A DNA stretch of 64,000 nt, taken from Alkalibacillus silvisoli. Lineage in GTDB: Bacteria; Bacillota; Bacilli; Bacillales; Alkalibacillaceae. Location of the stretch: assembly GCF_039521975.1 (NCBI RefSeq), contig NZ_BAAACZ010000011.1, forward strand, positions 124,001 through 188,000, in the 5' to 3' direction. Below, in pieces: positions 17,619-25,645 of the stretch. A program made the translations under genes and the position numbers. The notes below the pieces were generated by a model. That model was given only the letters and a program-made list of their open reading frames with translations, had not been told where the DNA came from and did no database searches. How positions within the stretch are numbered: the first letter of the stretch is position 1; each line of letters starts with the position of its first letter.

Positions 17619-18748
17619 AAGTAAAAAAATATACAGCTCCTACGATGCCTGACGCTATGAAACAAGTCAGAAAGGAACTAGGAGAGGCTGCTGTCATATT
17701 AAATTCAAAAGAAAAGAATTCTAGAGGGCTTTTAGGCTTATTTAAAAAAAAGAGCATTGAAGTGATTGCGGCGGTAGACCCCCAGCCAATCAAGCAAAGC
17801 CCAAAGACTTCTTTACAAAAAGAGAAAGAGTTTAAACGATCAAGCTTTGCTATAAAAGATAGTCAGCCTGATAAATCTGTAAAAACAGATCAAGAGCTCT
17901 TAAACGAAATTAGAGAACTAAAAGCCGAGCTTAATCAAACAGAAGGAAAGAAAAATTATCCATCACCACTAGATTCCATCTATTTAAAACTTGAGAAGCA
18001 AGGGATTTCTCATAAACTTATTAACGAAATGATGGATGACTTACTTACGGAATACTACTCGAATGGGAAAATAAATGATTCATCACATTATATGAAAATG
18101 ATCAAAAATATTTTATATGAAAAGTTGCAAGATGCGACTGATTTTAAATTGAGTGAACATATTAAAACGGTGTACTTGTTTGGGCCCACAGGAGTAGGAA
18201 AGACGACAACAGTGGCGAAATTAGCGGCAGATCAGGCGATTAATCAAGGGAAAAATGTTGGTTTAATTACATTAGACACTTATCGAATCGCAGCTGTTGA
18301 ACAACTAAAAACATATGCAAAGATTTTAGGCTTACCCGTTGAAGTTGCTTATAACAAAGATGACTTCGAACGTGCAAGAGAAAAGTTTAGCGATCAAGAC
18401 TTAATATTAGTTGATACAGCTGGTCGAAACTTTAAAAAAGATGAGTATATCAATCAAATGAAACAGTTTGTTAACTTTACAGAAGAAGATGCTTTATTTT
18501 GCGTATTGTCACTAACGACAAAGGAACAAGATTTAAAAGAAATTTATAGTCGTTTTCATGATTTGTCTGTAAATAATGTGATATTAACGAAAATAGATGA
18601 AACATCACAATATGGTCCAATTATTAATCTTTGGGACCAATATCAATTTAAAATAGCTTACTTAACCACTGGTCAAGATGTCCCTAATGATATTGAAAGG
18701 CCAACTTCTAAGCGCTTAACAGATATGATAGCAGGTGAAACTCGATGA
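17615..18748 (+). CDS. flhF: Flagellar biosynthesis SRP-type GTPase FlhF
   Basis: FlhF is a signal-recognition-type GTPase that selects where flagella are built. The N-terminal B domain (KVKKYTAPTMPDAMKQVRKE) and a Lys/Gln-rich linker precede the N and G domains. The G1 motif GPTGVGKTTTVAKLA lies at about residue 190, G3 is VDTAGRN and G4 is TKID. The 377 residues match the family. It overlaps flhA and flhG by 4 nt each. The neighbouring FlhG is its activator. Confidence 0.97.
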   Translation: MKVKKYTAPTMPDAMKQVRKELGEAAVILNSKEKNSRGLLGLFKKKSIEVIAAVDPQPIKQSPKTSLQKEKEFKRSSFAIKDSQPDKSVKTDQELLNEIRELKAELNQTEGKKNYPSPLDSIYLKLEKQGISHKLINEMMDDLLTEYYSNGKINDSSHYMKMIKNILYEKLQDATDFKLSEHIKTVYLFGPTGVGKTTTVAKLAADQAINQGKNVGLITLDTYRIAAVEQLKTYAKILGLPVEVAYNKDDFERAREKFSDQDLILVDTAGRNFKKDEYINQMKQFVNFTEEDALFCVLSLTTKEQDLKEIYSRFHDLSVNNVILTKIDETSQYGPIINLWDQYQFKIAYLTTGQDVPNDIERPTSKRLTDMIAGETR

Positions 18749-19611
18749 GGGACCAAGCATATAACTTACGGCAAAGGATGAAACTTCAAGAGAAACAGTC
18801 TAAAACGATTGCGATCTTTAGTGGGAAAGGTGGAGTTGGGAAATCTAACTTCGCCTTAAATTTCAGCATGGAATTAATTGAAAAAGGTAACAAAGTATTA
18901 ATTTTTGATTTAGATATTGGTATGGGCAATATTGATATTTTACTAGGATTACAATCTAGAAAAAGCATAATGACAATGTTAGAGAAAAAGTTACAAATTT
19001 CTGATATTATTGAAGTAGGTCCTAATAACCTCTCTTATGTTGCAGCTGGAACTGGCTTGTCTGATTTTTTTCATTTAGATGAACAAGGTCATACTTATTT
19101 TATGGAACAATTACAAAGCATTATTAATTCATACGATTATATTATTTTTGATTTAGGTGCTGGTATGAATGAAGAACATTTAGCCTTTATTGAGGCGGCA
19201 GATGAAAGTATTGTCGTAACAACACCGGAGCCAACATCAATTACAGATGCCTATGCTGCAATTAAACGAGTGATTGTTCATACTCAACGTCAAAAGCTCA
19301 AACTATCTTTAATGGTTAATCGTGTCTCTAATCAAGAAGAAGGGCAATTTACGTATAATAAATTGCATGCTGTCGTATCAAAGTTTTTACAACATGAACT
19401 GCACTTATTTGGGATGCTTCCTGAAGATTCGAATATTAGAGAGGCTGTAAAAGAACAAAAACCTTTTACCTTATTTAATAAGAAGACAAAGGCAAGTAAA
19501 GCAATTAAGAAATTGGTCGAAAATTATCCATCAGTTGAAACAGATTTTAACAAGAGTGAACATAAGTTTGTAGACCGTTTGAAATCCATTTTTACTAGAA
19601 AGGTAGATTAA
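18745..19611 (+). CDS. flhG: Flagellar number ATPase FlhG (MinD/ParA type)
   Basis: FlhG (YlxH) is a MinD-like ATPase that works with FlhF and the C-ring to set flagellar number and pattern. The deviant Walker A GKGGVGKSN is at residues 27-35 (both Lys28 and Lys33). Switch I/II features FDLDIGMGNID and FDLGAGM are present. An N-terminal stretch containing YNLRQRM is the FlhF-activating helix. The C-terminus is basic and may bind membrane. The 288 residues are normal. cheB starts 4 nt after its stop. Confidence 0.96.
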   Translation: MRDQAYNLRQRMKLQEKQSKTIAIFSGKGGVGKSNFALNFSMELIEKGNKVLIFDLDIGMGNIDILLGLQSRKSIMTMLEKKLQISDIIEVGPNNLSYVAAGTGLSDFFHLDEQGHTYFMEQLQSIINSYDYIIFDLGAGMNEEHLAFIEAADESIVVTTPEPTSITDAYAAIKRVIVHTQRQKLKLSLMVNRVSNQEEGQFTYNKLHAVVSKFLQHELHLFGMLPEDSNIREAVKEQKPFTLFNKKTKASKAIKKLVENYPSVETDFNKSEHKFVDRLKSIFTRKVD

Positions 19612-19615
19612 CATA

Positions 19616-20671
19616 ATGAGCATAAAAAAAGTAATAATCATCGATGATTCTGCCTTTATGCGCAAAGTTATTTCGGACATCATCAATCAAGACCCGCATT
19701 TAGAAGTAGTAGCTACTGCGAGAAATGGTCAAGATGGATTGAAAAAAGTTCAAGAGTATAAACCTGATGTTATTACACTTGATATTGAAATGCCAGTAAT
19801 GGATGGGCTTAAAGCTTTAAAGGAAATAATGGCTGAACATCCAACTCCAGTTATTATGCTATCAAGCTTAACTTATGAAGGTGCAGAAGCTACAATAGAG
19901 GCTTTAGAATTAGGTGCGGTAGATTTTATAAATAAAACATCAGGCTCAATTTCACTTGATATAAACGATATAAGTGAAGAGATTTGCAGGAAAGTAAAAG
20001 ACGCAACAAGTGCAATGGTCGAAAAACCTAAAAGCCATAATCATACTGTCAGCTCACAAAAGAGAAGCCCCAACTTCGTAAGTGACCAAACGATTATTAC
20101 AATTGGAGTATCTACTGGTGGCCCAAAAGCATTACAACAGCTTTTGAGTAAATTACCGGGTGATTTCAAAGCACCAATCTTAATCGTACAACATATGCCA
20201 GCTGCATTTACTAAGTCTTTAGCCGAACGATTAGATCGTTTATCAGAAATAAATGTAAAAGAAGCAGTTAATGGTGAATTGATTAAACCTGGTACAGCTT
20301 ATATAGCACCCGGGGATTATCACCTGTCGATCAAGTCAGTCGGTCGTGCTTATGCTACCGTTATTGACCAAACTGAACCTATTCGTGGTCATCGTCCATC
20401 AGTCAATAAGTTGTTTGAGTCAGTGGCGGATTTAAATAGAGTTAATAAGGTTGGTGTTATATTAACCGGGATGGGGAATGATGGTACACTTGGCGCACAA
20501 ATGATGAGAGAGAAAGATAGAAATACATATTTAATCGCTGAGTCTGAACAATCGGCAGTCATTTACGGTATGCCTAAATCTATTATCGAAAATGTCGACC
20601 CCGACCTAATAGAGCCAATTGATTCCATCCCTAGTTCATTGATTAAACTTTTTAATCATTGGCTCTGTTAA
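19616..20671 (+). CDS. cheB: Chemotaxis methylesterase CheB; 3' end supplied by an inserted element
   Basis: CheB removes methyl groups from chemoreceptor glutamates (and deamidates glutamines), giving adaptation. The receiver domain has phospho-acceptor Asp56 in VITLDIEMP. The esterase domain carries the catalytic Ser in GVSTGGP, His in QHMPAAFTKS and Asp in TGMGNDGTLG. The 351 residues are near the family length. The last codons (Trp-Leu-Cys-stop) fall within the left end of the 208-bp repeat element at 20661-20868, so the native C-terminus has probably been replaced by a few residues. The active site is far from this end and should not be affected. Confidence 0.96.
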   Translation: MSIKKVIIIDDSAFMRKVISDIINQDPHLEVVATARNGQDGLKKVQEYKPDVITLDIEMPVMDGLKALKEIMAEHPTPVIMLSSLTYEGAEATIEALELGAVDFINKTSGSISLDINDISEEICRKVKDATSAMVEKPKSHNHTVSSQKRSPNFVSDQTIITIGVSTGGPKALQQLLSKLPGDFKAPILIVQHMPAAFTKSLAERLDRLSEINVKEAVNGELIKPGTAYIAPGDYHLSIKSVGRAYATVIDQTEPIRGHRPSVNKLFESVADLNRVNKVGVILTGMGNDGTLGAQMMREKDRNTYLIAESEQSAVIYGMPKSIIENVDPDLIEPIDSIPSSLIKLFNHWLC

Positions 20672-20868
20672 AGCTTAGTGTTGATTATTTAAAAGGTTGC
20701 TCTAAGTTGTTGTATTGTGATGAGCGAAGGTGGCGACTCCTGCGGGAATAGCACGAGTCTCGAGACCCCACAGGCAGTGTTTTCCTGCCGAGGAGGCTCG
20801 AGCCGTGCCCGCGGAAAGCGTCCACCGAAAGCGAATCACAATAACAACAACGGACTTTAACAGAGCGA
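20661..20868 (+). mobile_element. GC-rich MITE-like element between cheB and cheA
   Basis: The ends are perfect 12-bp inverted repeats: GCTCTGTTAAAG (20662-20673) and CTTTAACAGAGC (20855-20866). AATCATT occurs just outside both ends (20654-20660 and 20869-20875), a candidate target duplication. A second nested inverted repeat pairs 20706-20721 with 20835-20851. The core (about 20727-20829) is much richer in G+C than its surroundings and folds as an imperfect long hairpin (GGTGG/CCACC, CACG/CGTG, GGCAG/CTGCC). There is no transposase gene, so it would need one in trans. I recall similar sequences dispersed in Bacillaceae genomes. Confidence 0.8.
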
Positions 20869-20888
20869 AATCATTAAGGAGGCTAAAC

Positions 20889-22898
20889 ATGGATTCGAAC
20901 CAATATTTAGATGTTTTTATCGACGAAAGTAATGAAAATTTACAAGTAGTAAATGATCAATTACTCAATTTAGAAAAGGATCCAACTAACTTATCGCTTG
21001 TAGATGAGATTTTCCGTGCCGCCCATACACTAAAAGGCATGGCAGCTACTATGGGATTTGAAGATTTATCAGACTTAACTCATAAGATGGAAAATCTATT
21101 AGATGCCATAAGACATGAGAAGCTTAGTGCTACTTCTAATGTGTTGGATGTCTTGTTAGATTCAGTTGAATATCTAGAGAATATGATTAGTGATATATCT
21201 GAAGGTGGCACTGGTAAAAGCGATGTTACTGAGATTGTTGCACAATTAAAAGCAATTGAATCAGGTGAAGATCTATCAAAAGCACAAGAGGCGACACTTG
21301 AACAACATACGTCTACAGAAACAATTGAGATTGACCAATTCGAACAAACTGTCTTGCAACAAGCTAAGTCAGATGGCCAAAATGTTTTTCATGTTCAAGT
21401 TCACCTGTCTTTGGATTGCATGTTAAAAGTGGCTAGAGTTTATATGGTGTTTGAAGTGTTAGAACAAAGCGGTGAAGTTATTAAATCCGTTCCTACAGTT
21501 GACGAACTTGAAAATGAAGAGTTTGAGAATAGTTTCGATGTCTTATTGGTGTCGAATGAATCTGAAGATGAAATAAAAGCGAAAATATTGAAAGTGTCTG
21601 AAATTTCAGAAGTTAACATAACTCATTTTGATCATGATGCTTCAAATCAATCAAAGGTTAAAGAAGAGGTCGCTGCAACAGTAGTTGAACAACCTAAGTC
21701 TGAAAAACAAGAAGAACAAAATACTCAACAAACTAAATCTTCTGCTGGTAATAAAACAATCCGAGTTAATATCGAACGATTAGATGCTTTAATGAATCTA
21801 TTTGAAGAGATGGTTATTGATCGTGGTCGCTTAGAACAGATCTCTGAAGAATTGAATCATAGTGATCTTAAGGGAACAGTAGAGAGAATGTCTAGAATTT
21901 CCGGAGATTTACAAAACATTATTTTAACGATGCGTATGGTACCAATTGATCAAGTGTTTAACCGTTTCCCAAGAATGGTCCGTCAATTAACTAGAGACTT
22001 AGGTAAGAAGATTGATATGCAAATTGAAGGTGCTGAAACAGAACTAGATCGAACTGTTATTGATGAAATTGGAGACCCCTTAGTACACTTAATTCGTAAT
22101 GCAGTAGACCATGGGATCGAATCACCCGAAATTAGACAACATAACGGAAAACCAGAAGAAGGTAAGTTAGTCTTAAAGGCTTACCACAGTGGTAACCATG
22201 TATTCGTTGAAATTAAAGATGACGGTCAAGGAATAAACCAAGAAAAAGTATTAAATAAGGCAATTGAAAATGATGTTGTCACACAAGAGCAGTCTAGCAA
22301 TTTAACAGAAAAACAAATTAATGAACTCATATTAGCAAGTGGATTCTCAACAGCCCAAGAAGTTTCAGATATTTCTGGACGTGGTGTTGGCTTAGATGTT
22401 GTAAAAAATACAATTGAATCACTTGGTGGTTCGATTGAGATTGATTCTGTTTATGGAGAGGGCACTACTTTCTCAATTCAACTACCTTTAACACTATCAA
22501 TTATTTCAGTTATGTTAGTTGTGATTGAGAAGGAGACTTATGCGATTCCGCTATCGTCAATTATTGAAACAGCAGTCATTAAAAAGTCTGAAATTATGAA
22601 AGCACATAACAAGGAAGTGATTGACTTTAGAGGTAATATTGTACCGTTAGTTAATCTTAAGGAAGTATTCGAGGTACCTTCTTTACAAACAGATGATGAA
22701 GACTATTATTCAGTAGTAGTGGTCCGTAAAGGAGACCAAATGGCTGGATTAGTCGTAGATTCCTTCATTGGTCAACAGGAGATTGTCTTAAAAGGTTTAG
22801 GTGATTATTTATCTAATATATTTGCAATTTCTGGCGCAACTATATTAGGTAATGGTGAAGTAGCATTGATTATTGATAGTAATGCTCTTATAAAATAG
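20889..22898 (+). CDS. cheA: Chemotaxis histidine kinase CheA
   Basis: CheA autophosphorylates in response to chemoreceptors and passes phosphate to CheY and CheB. The HPt domain has phospho-acceptor His46 in FRAAHTLKGMA. A P2 region and linker follow, then dimerisation and HATPase domains with the N-box HLIRNAVDHGIE, KDDGQG and GRGVGLDVV. The C-terminal CheW-like domain ends the protein. ATG 20889 is correct (AAGGAGG upstream, MDSNQYLDVFIDES matches the family). A longer frame from ATG 20730 only reads the inserted repeat. The 669 residues fit B. subtilis CheA. Confidence 0.98.
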   Translation: MDSNQYLDVFIDESNENLQVVNDQLLNLEKDPTNLSLVDEIFRAAHTLKGMAATMGFEDLSDLTHKMENLLDAIRHEKLSATSNVLDVLLDSVEYLENMISDISEGGTGKSDVTEIVAQLKAIESGEDLSKAQEATLEQHTSTETIEIDQFEQTVLQQAKSDGQNVFHVQVHLSLDCMLKVARVYMVFEVLEQSGEVIKSVPTVDELENEEFENSFDVLLVSNESEDEIKAKILKVSEISEVNITHFDHDASNQSKVKEEVAATVVEQPKSEKQEEQNTQQTKSSAGNKTIRVNIERLDALMNLFEEMVIDRGRLEQISEELNHSDLKGTVERMSRISGDLQNIILTMRMVPIDQVFNRFPRMVRQLTRDLGKKIDMQIEGAETELDRTVIDEIGDPLVHLIRNAVDHGIESPEIRQHNGKPEEGKLVLKAYHSGNHVFVEIKDDGQGINQEKVLNKAIENDVVTQEQSSNLTEKQINELILASGFSTAQEVSDISGRGVGLDVVKNTIESLGGSIEIDSVYGEGTTFSIQLPLTLSIISVMLVVIEKETYAIPLSSIIETAVIKKSEIMKAHNKEVIDFRGNIVPLVNLKEVFEVPSLQTDDEDYYSVVVVRKGDQMAGLVVDSFIGQQEIVLKGLGDYLSNIFAISGATILGNGEVALIIDSNALIK

Positions 22899-22910
22899 GA
22901 GGTCTTATTG

Positions 22911-23375
22911 ATGAGTGATGTATTACAAGATGAAAAGGTAATTGTTTTTCAGTTGAAAGATGAAGAGTATGGTGTACCAGTTAACGCTGTCGGTTCAATT
23001 GAACGGATGCAAGAAATTACACGTGTACCTAGAGCACCTCACTTTGTTAAAGGGGTTATGAATTTAAGAGGCATCGTAACGCCTGTTATTGATTTAAGAG
23101 AAAGGTTCGATATTGAGGATACTCGGTATACAGAGAGTACTAGAATTATCATTATTAGTATTGACTCACAACAAATTGGCATGATTGTTGATGGTGCTAA
23201 TGATGTTGTTGATGTTCCACATGATCACATCGAGCCATCACCAGAGGTTGTTGGGTCTGTTAATGCAGATTATATTAAAGGTGTCGCTAAAATTGAGCAA
23301 AGACTTCTCATCCTTTTGAATCTTGAACTTGTACTATCTGAAGAAGAATTCAAACAGGTTAATGATCTTGATTAA
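22911..23375 (+). CDS. cheW: Chemotaxis coupling protein CheW
   Basis: CheW links chemoreceptors to CheA. The 154-residue protein is a single CheW/SH3-like domain, with FQLKDEEYGVPVNAVGSIE at the N-terminus, GVMNLRGIVTPVIDLRERF in the middle and VDVPHDHIEPSP near the C-terminus. ATG 22911 has AGGAGG at 22897-22902, 8 nt upstream. An adjacent TTG at 22908 is less favoured. It lies 12 nt after cheA. Confidence 0.97.
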   Translation: MSDVLQDEKVIVFQLKDEEYGVPVNAVGSIERMQEITRVPRAPHFVKGVMNLRGIVTPVIDLRERFDIEDTRYTESTRIIIISIDSQQIGMIVDGANDVVDVPHDHIEPSPEVVGSVNADYIKGVAKIEQRLLILLNLELVLSEEEFKQVNDLD

Positions 23376-23400
23376 TGACAACAGATGAGAGGTTTAATTT

Positions 23401-24027
23401 ATGAACAATTTCACGAATTTAAGTCAAATTCATTTAGATGTGTTAAAGGAAATTGGCAACATTGGGGCTGGAAATGCAGCAACTTCATTATCGAACTTAA
23501 TCAACCGCTCTGTTTCAATGAGTGTCCCAATCGTTAATATTGTTTCATTTGATGAAATGATGTTAGAAGTCGGCGGAAAAGATGAGGTTCAAGCTGCTGT
23601 TTTTGTCCGAGCTACAGGTGATATTCCAGGAAATATGTTCTTTATGATATCACCAGAAGAAGCGGATTTGTTCGCTCAACTAATGATTGGTGATGAAAGT
23701 CAAACAGTCTCCAATGATGACCCAATGGCCGTATCTGCATTTTTAGAATTAGGTAATATTCTTACAGGTTCTTATTTAAGGGCACTATCAGATTTCACAA
23801 ACTTAGAAGTCGTTCAATCAGTCCCTAATGTGGCGATTGATATGGTTGGTGCAATGCTCACTCAAGGATTAATTGAAATATCTACTGTCTCAGACCAAGC
23901 GATTATGATTGAAACGATCCTGCATGACCTTGATGGTATTGAACGGGAGATTAAAGGTCACTTTTTTCTATTACCGAATCCAGAATCATATGAGATTATT
24001 TTTAACGCATTAGGGGTAAGTGAATAA
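23401..24027 (+). CDS. cheC: CheY-P phosphatase CheC
   Basis: CheC dephosphorylates CheY-P and controls CheD. The first active-site helix is LKEIGNIGAGNAATSLSNLI, with the Glu and Asn pair. The second is FLELGNILTGSYLRALSDF, also with Glu and Asn. The 208 residues match B. subtilis CheC. The stop overlaps the cheD start by 1 nt, consistent with the CheC-CheD complex being made in balanced amounts. FliY (10486-11646) carries the same activity at the motor. Confidence 0.97.
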   Translation: MNNFTNLSQIHLDVLKEIGNIGAGNAATSLSNLINRSVSMSVPIVNIVSFDEMMLEVGGKDEVQAAVFVRATGDIPGNMFFMISPEEADLFAQLMIGDESQTVSNDDPMAVSAFLELGNILTGSYLRALSDFTNLEVVQSVPNVAIDMVGAMLTQGLIEISTVSDQAIMIETILHDLDGIEREIKGHFFLLPNPESYEIIFNALGVSE

Positions 24028-24524
24028 TGAATCAGACATTAGATGTAGTAAAAGTAGGCATAGCAGATTTGAACATTGCTAGGCATCCACATACGATTAT
24101 GACAGCAGGATTAGGTTCATGTGTCGGGTTGATTTTATATGATGACCTTAAAGAAGTAGCGGGGTTAGTACACGTTATGCTACCGGATTCATCAATGGCA
24201 AGAGGGAAGTCATATAAACAGGGTAAGTTTGCAGATACTGGAATCAAATCATTAATCGATCTACTAGAAGCTGAGGGAATTAGGAGTAGTCGTTTAAAAG
24301 CTAAGATGGCTGGTGGAGCACAGATGTTTAATTTAAGCAATGGGAGTGACATGATGAAGATTGGCCAACGAAACATAGAAGCCGTTAAAGAACAGTTAAA
24401 AAAATATCGAATACCAATCGTCGCAGAAGATGTTGGTGGTCATAAAGGAAGAACGATTGAATTTCTGATTGATCAATCTTTATTAAACGTCAGAACAGTC
24501 AAAGAAGGTGTGACACAAATTTGA
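24027..24524 (+). CDS. cheD: Chemoreceptor glutamine deamidase CheD
   Basis: CheD deamidates receptor glutamines and forms a feedback complex with CheC. The catalytic Cys is in AGLGSCVGLILYD, and the His is in AGLVHVMLPDS; a Thr near residue 21-27 completes the expected triad. KMAGGAQMF and AEDVGGHKGRTIEF are further family blocks. The 165 residues are typical. ATG 24027 uses the last base of the cheC stop, and its own TGA shares a base with the next ATG. Confidence 0.96.
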   Translation: MNQTLDVVKVGIADLNIARHPHTIMTAGLGSCVGLILYDDLKEVAGLVHVMLPDSSMARGKSYKQGKFADTGIKSLIDLLEAEGIRSSRLKAKMAGGAQMFNLSNGSDMMKIGQRNIEAVKEQLKKYRIPIVAEDVGGHKGRTIEFLIDQSLLNVRTVKEGVTQI

Positions 24525-24841
24525 TGGTCGGTTCGTATTGGCATAATTTCTTAGGAGCTACAATTTTAAGTGTCTATGTATTTCTATTATCTTTACTAAA
24601 CAATACACCTCAAGCTTCAATTGAAAGAGCACTTTTAACTTTTATTATAAGTCTTATATTGATTCAACTAATGAGGTGGGGTGTAACGTATATAACAAAA
24701 AAGAACCACCAACAGAACATAAATAAACACAATTCTTCAAACGAAAATCCTGATTATAATGAATCAGATGTTGAGCTAGACGTTGAAGAAACAGCAAATC
24801 ATGTGCGCACTATGATGAATGAAGAGCAGCTAGAAAGATAA
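24524..24841 (+). CDS. Unassigned small membrane protein between cheD and sigD
   Basis: I do not recognise this 105-residue protein. It shows two probable membrane helices (FLGATILSVYVFLLSLL and LLTFIISLILIQLMRWG), a basic stretch TKKNHQQNINK and an acidic tail ending in VRTMMNEEQLER. B. subtilis has no gene at this place. GAAGGTG lies about 12 nt before ATG 24524, and the start shares one base with the cheD stop, so it is co-translated with the chemotaxis genes. A link to motility is inferred from position only. It may be an assembly or membrane-anchoring factor. Confidence 0.75.
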   Translation: MVGSYWHNFLGATILSVYVFLLSLLNNTPQASIERALLTFIISLILIQLMRWGVTYITKKNHQQNINKHNSSNENPDYNESDVELDVEETANHVRTMMNEEQLER

Positions 24842-24860
24842 CTTTTTGGGGGGCGTCAAG

Positions 24861-25622
24861 ATGAAAACTACATCATCCTCTTTACAACAACTTTGGAGTA
24901 GTTGGCAAAATACAAGAGAACAAGAAGCTGGTAATCTATTAGTTGAACACTATATGCCATTAGTAGATTATCAAGTTAATCGCATCCACACACACCTTCC
25001 TAAAAGTGTCGACAAACAAGATGTTAAAAGCTTAGCTTTAATGGGATTAGTAGATGCTTTGGAAAAGTTTGATACTAAGCGTGATTTAAAGTTTGATACT
25101 TATGCGACATTTCGTATTAGAGGTGCGATTATTGATGGTTTACGTAAAGAGGATTGGCTGCCTCGTTCTGTTCGTGAAAAGTCTAAAGAAATAGAACAAG
25201 CGCATGAGTTACTAGAGCAGAAATTACAACGTGAACCGACAGTAGATGATGTCGCAAAATATTTAAAAACCCCCCCAGAAGACGTAGCTGAAATTATGAA
25301 AGATACACTCTATGCAAATGTTTTATCAATTGAAGAAAAAACGAGTGAACAGTTAGATGAACAACGAGAAAGTTTAAGAAATACAATTCCAGATACCCAA
25401 GCAATACTTCCTGATGAGCACTTAGTAAAACGTGAACATGTTGAAGAGTTAGTGAAAGAGATGGAAAAACTTAATGATAATGAGCAATTAGTGTTAAGTT
25501 TGTTTTATAAAGAAGAGTTAACTTTAACTGAAATAGGGGAAGTTTTAGACTTATCAACATCAAGAATCTCACAAATTCATTCGAAAGCGATTGCTAAGCT
25601 TAAAAAAATGCTTACAACATGA
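24861..25622 (+). CDS. sigD: Motility sigma factor SigD (FliA type)
   Basis: SigD directs transcription of flagellin, autolysin, stator and chemoreceptor genes after the hook is complete. Region 2 contains SLALMGLVDALEKFD and DTYATFRIRGAIIDGLR. Region 3 has DWLPRSVREKSKEIE. Region 4 has LTEIGEVLDLSTSRISQIH as its helix-turn-helix. The 253 residues match B. subtilis. ATG 24861 follows GGGGGG at 24848-24853; an in-frame TTG at 24846 overlaps that site. Being at the end of the long operon, its level depends on read-through across some 25 kb. Confidence 0.98.
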   Translation: MKTTSSSLQQLWSSWQNTREQEAGNLLVEHYMPLVDYQVNRIHTHLPKSVDKQDVKSLALMGLVDALEKFDTKRDLKFDTYATFRIRGAIIDGLRKEDWLPRSVREKSKEIEQAHELLEQKLQREPTVDDVAKYLKTPPEDVAEIMKDTLYANVLSIEEKTSEQLDEQRESLRNTIPDTQAILPDEHLVKREHVEELVKEMEKLNDNEQLVLSLFYKEELTLTEIGEVLDLSTSRISQIHSKAIAKLKKMLTT

Positions 25623-25645
25623 TGTTATAAAGGGGGTAGCTGTTT

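Noticed and set aside
20889..22898. Transposase gene belonging to the 208-bp element
   Set aside because: The neighbouring genes are cheB and cheA; the element itself has no open frame with a start signal.
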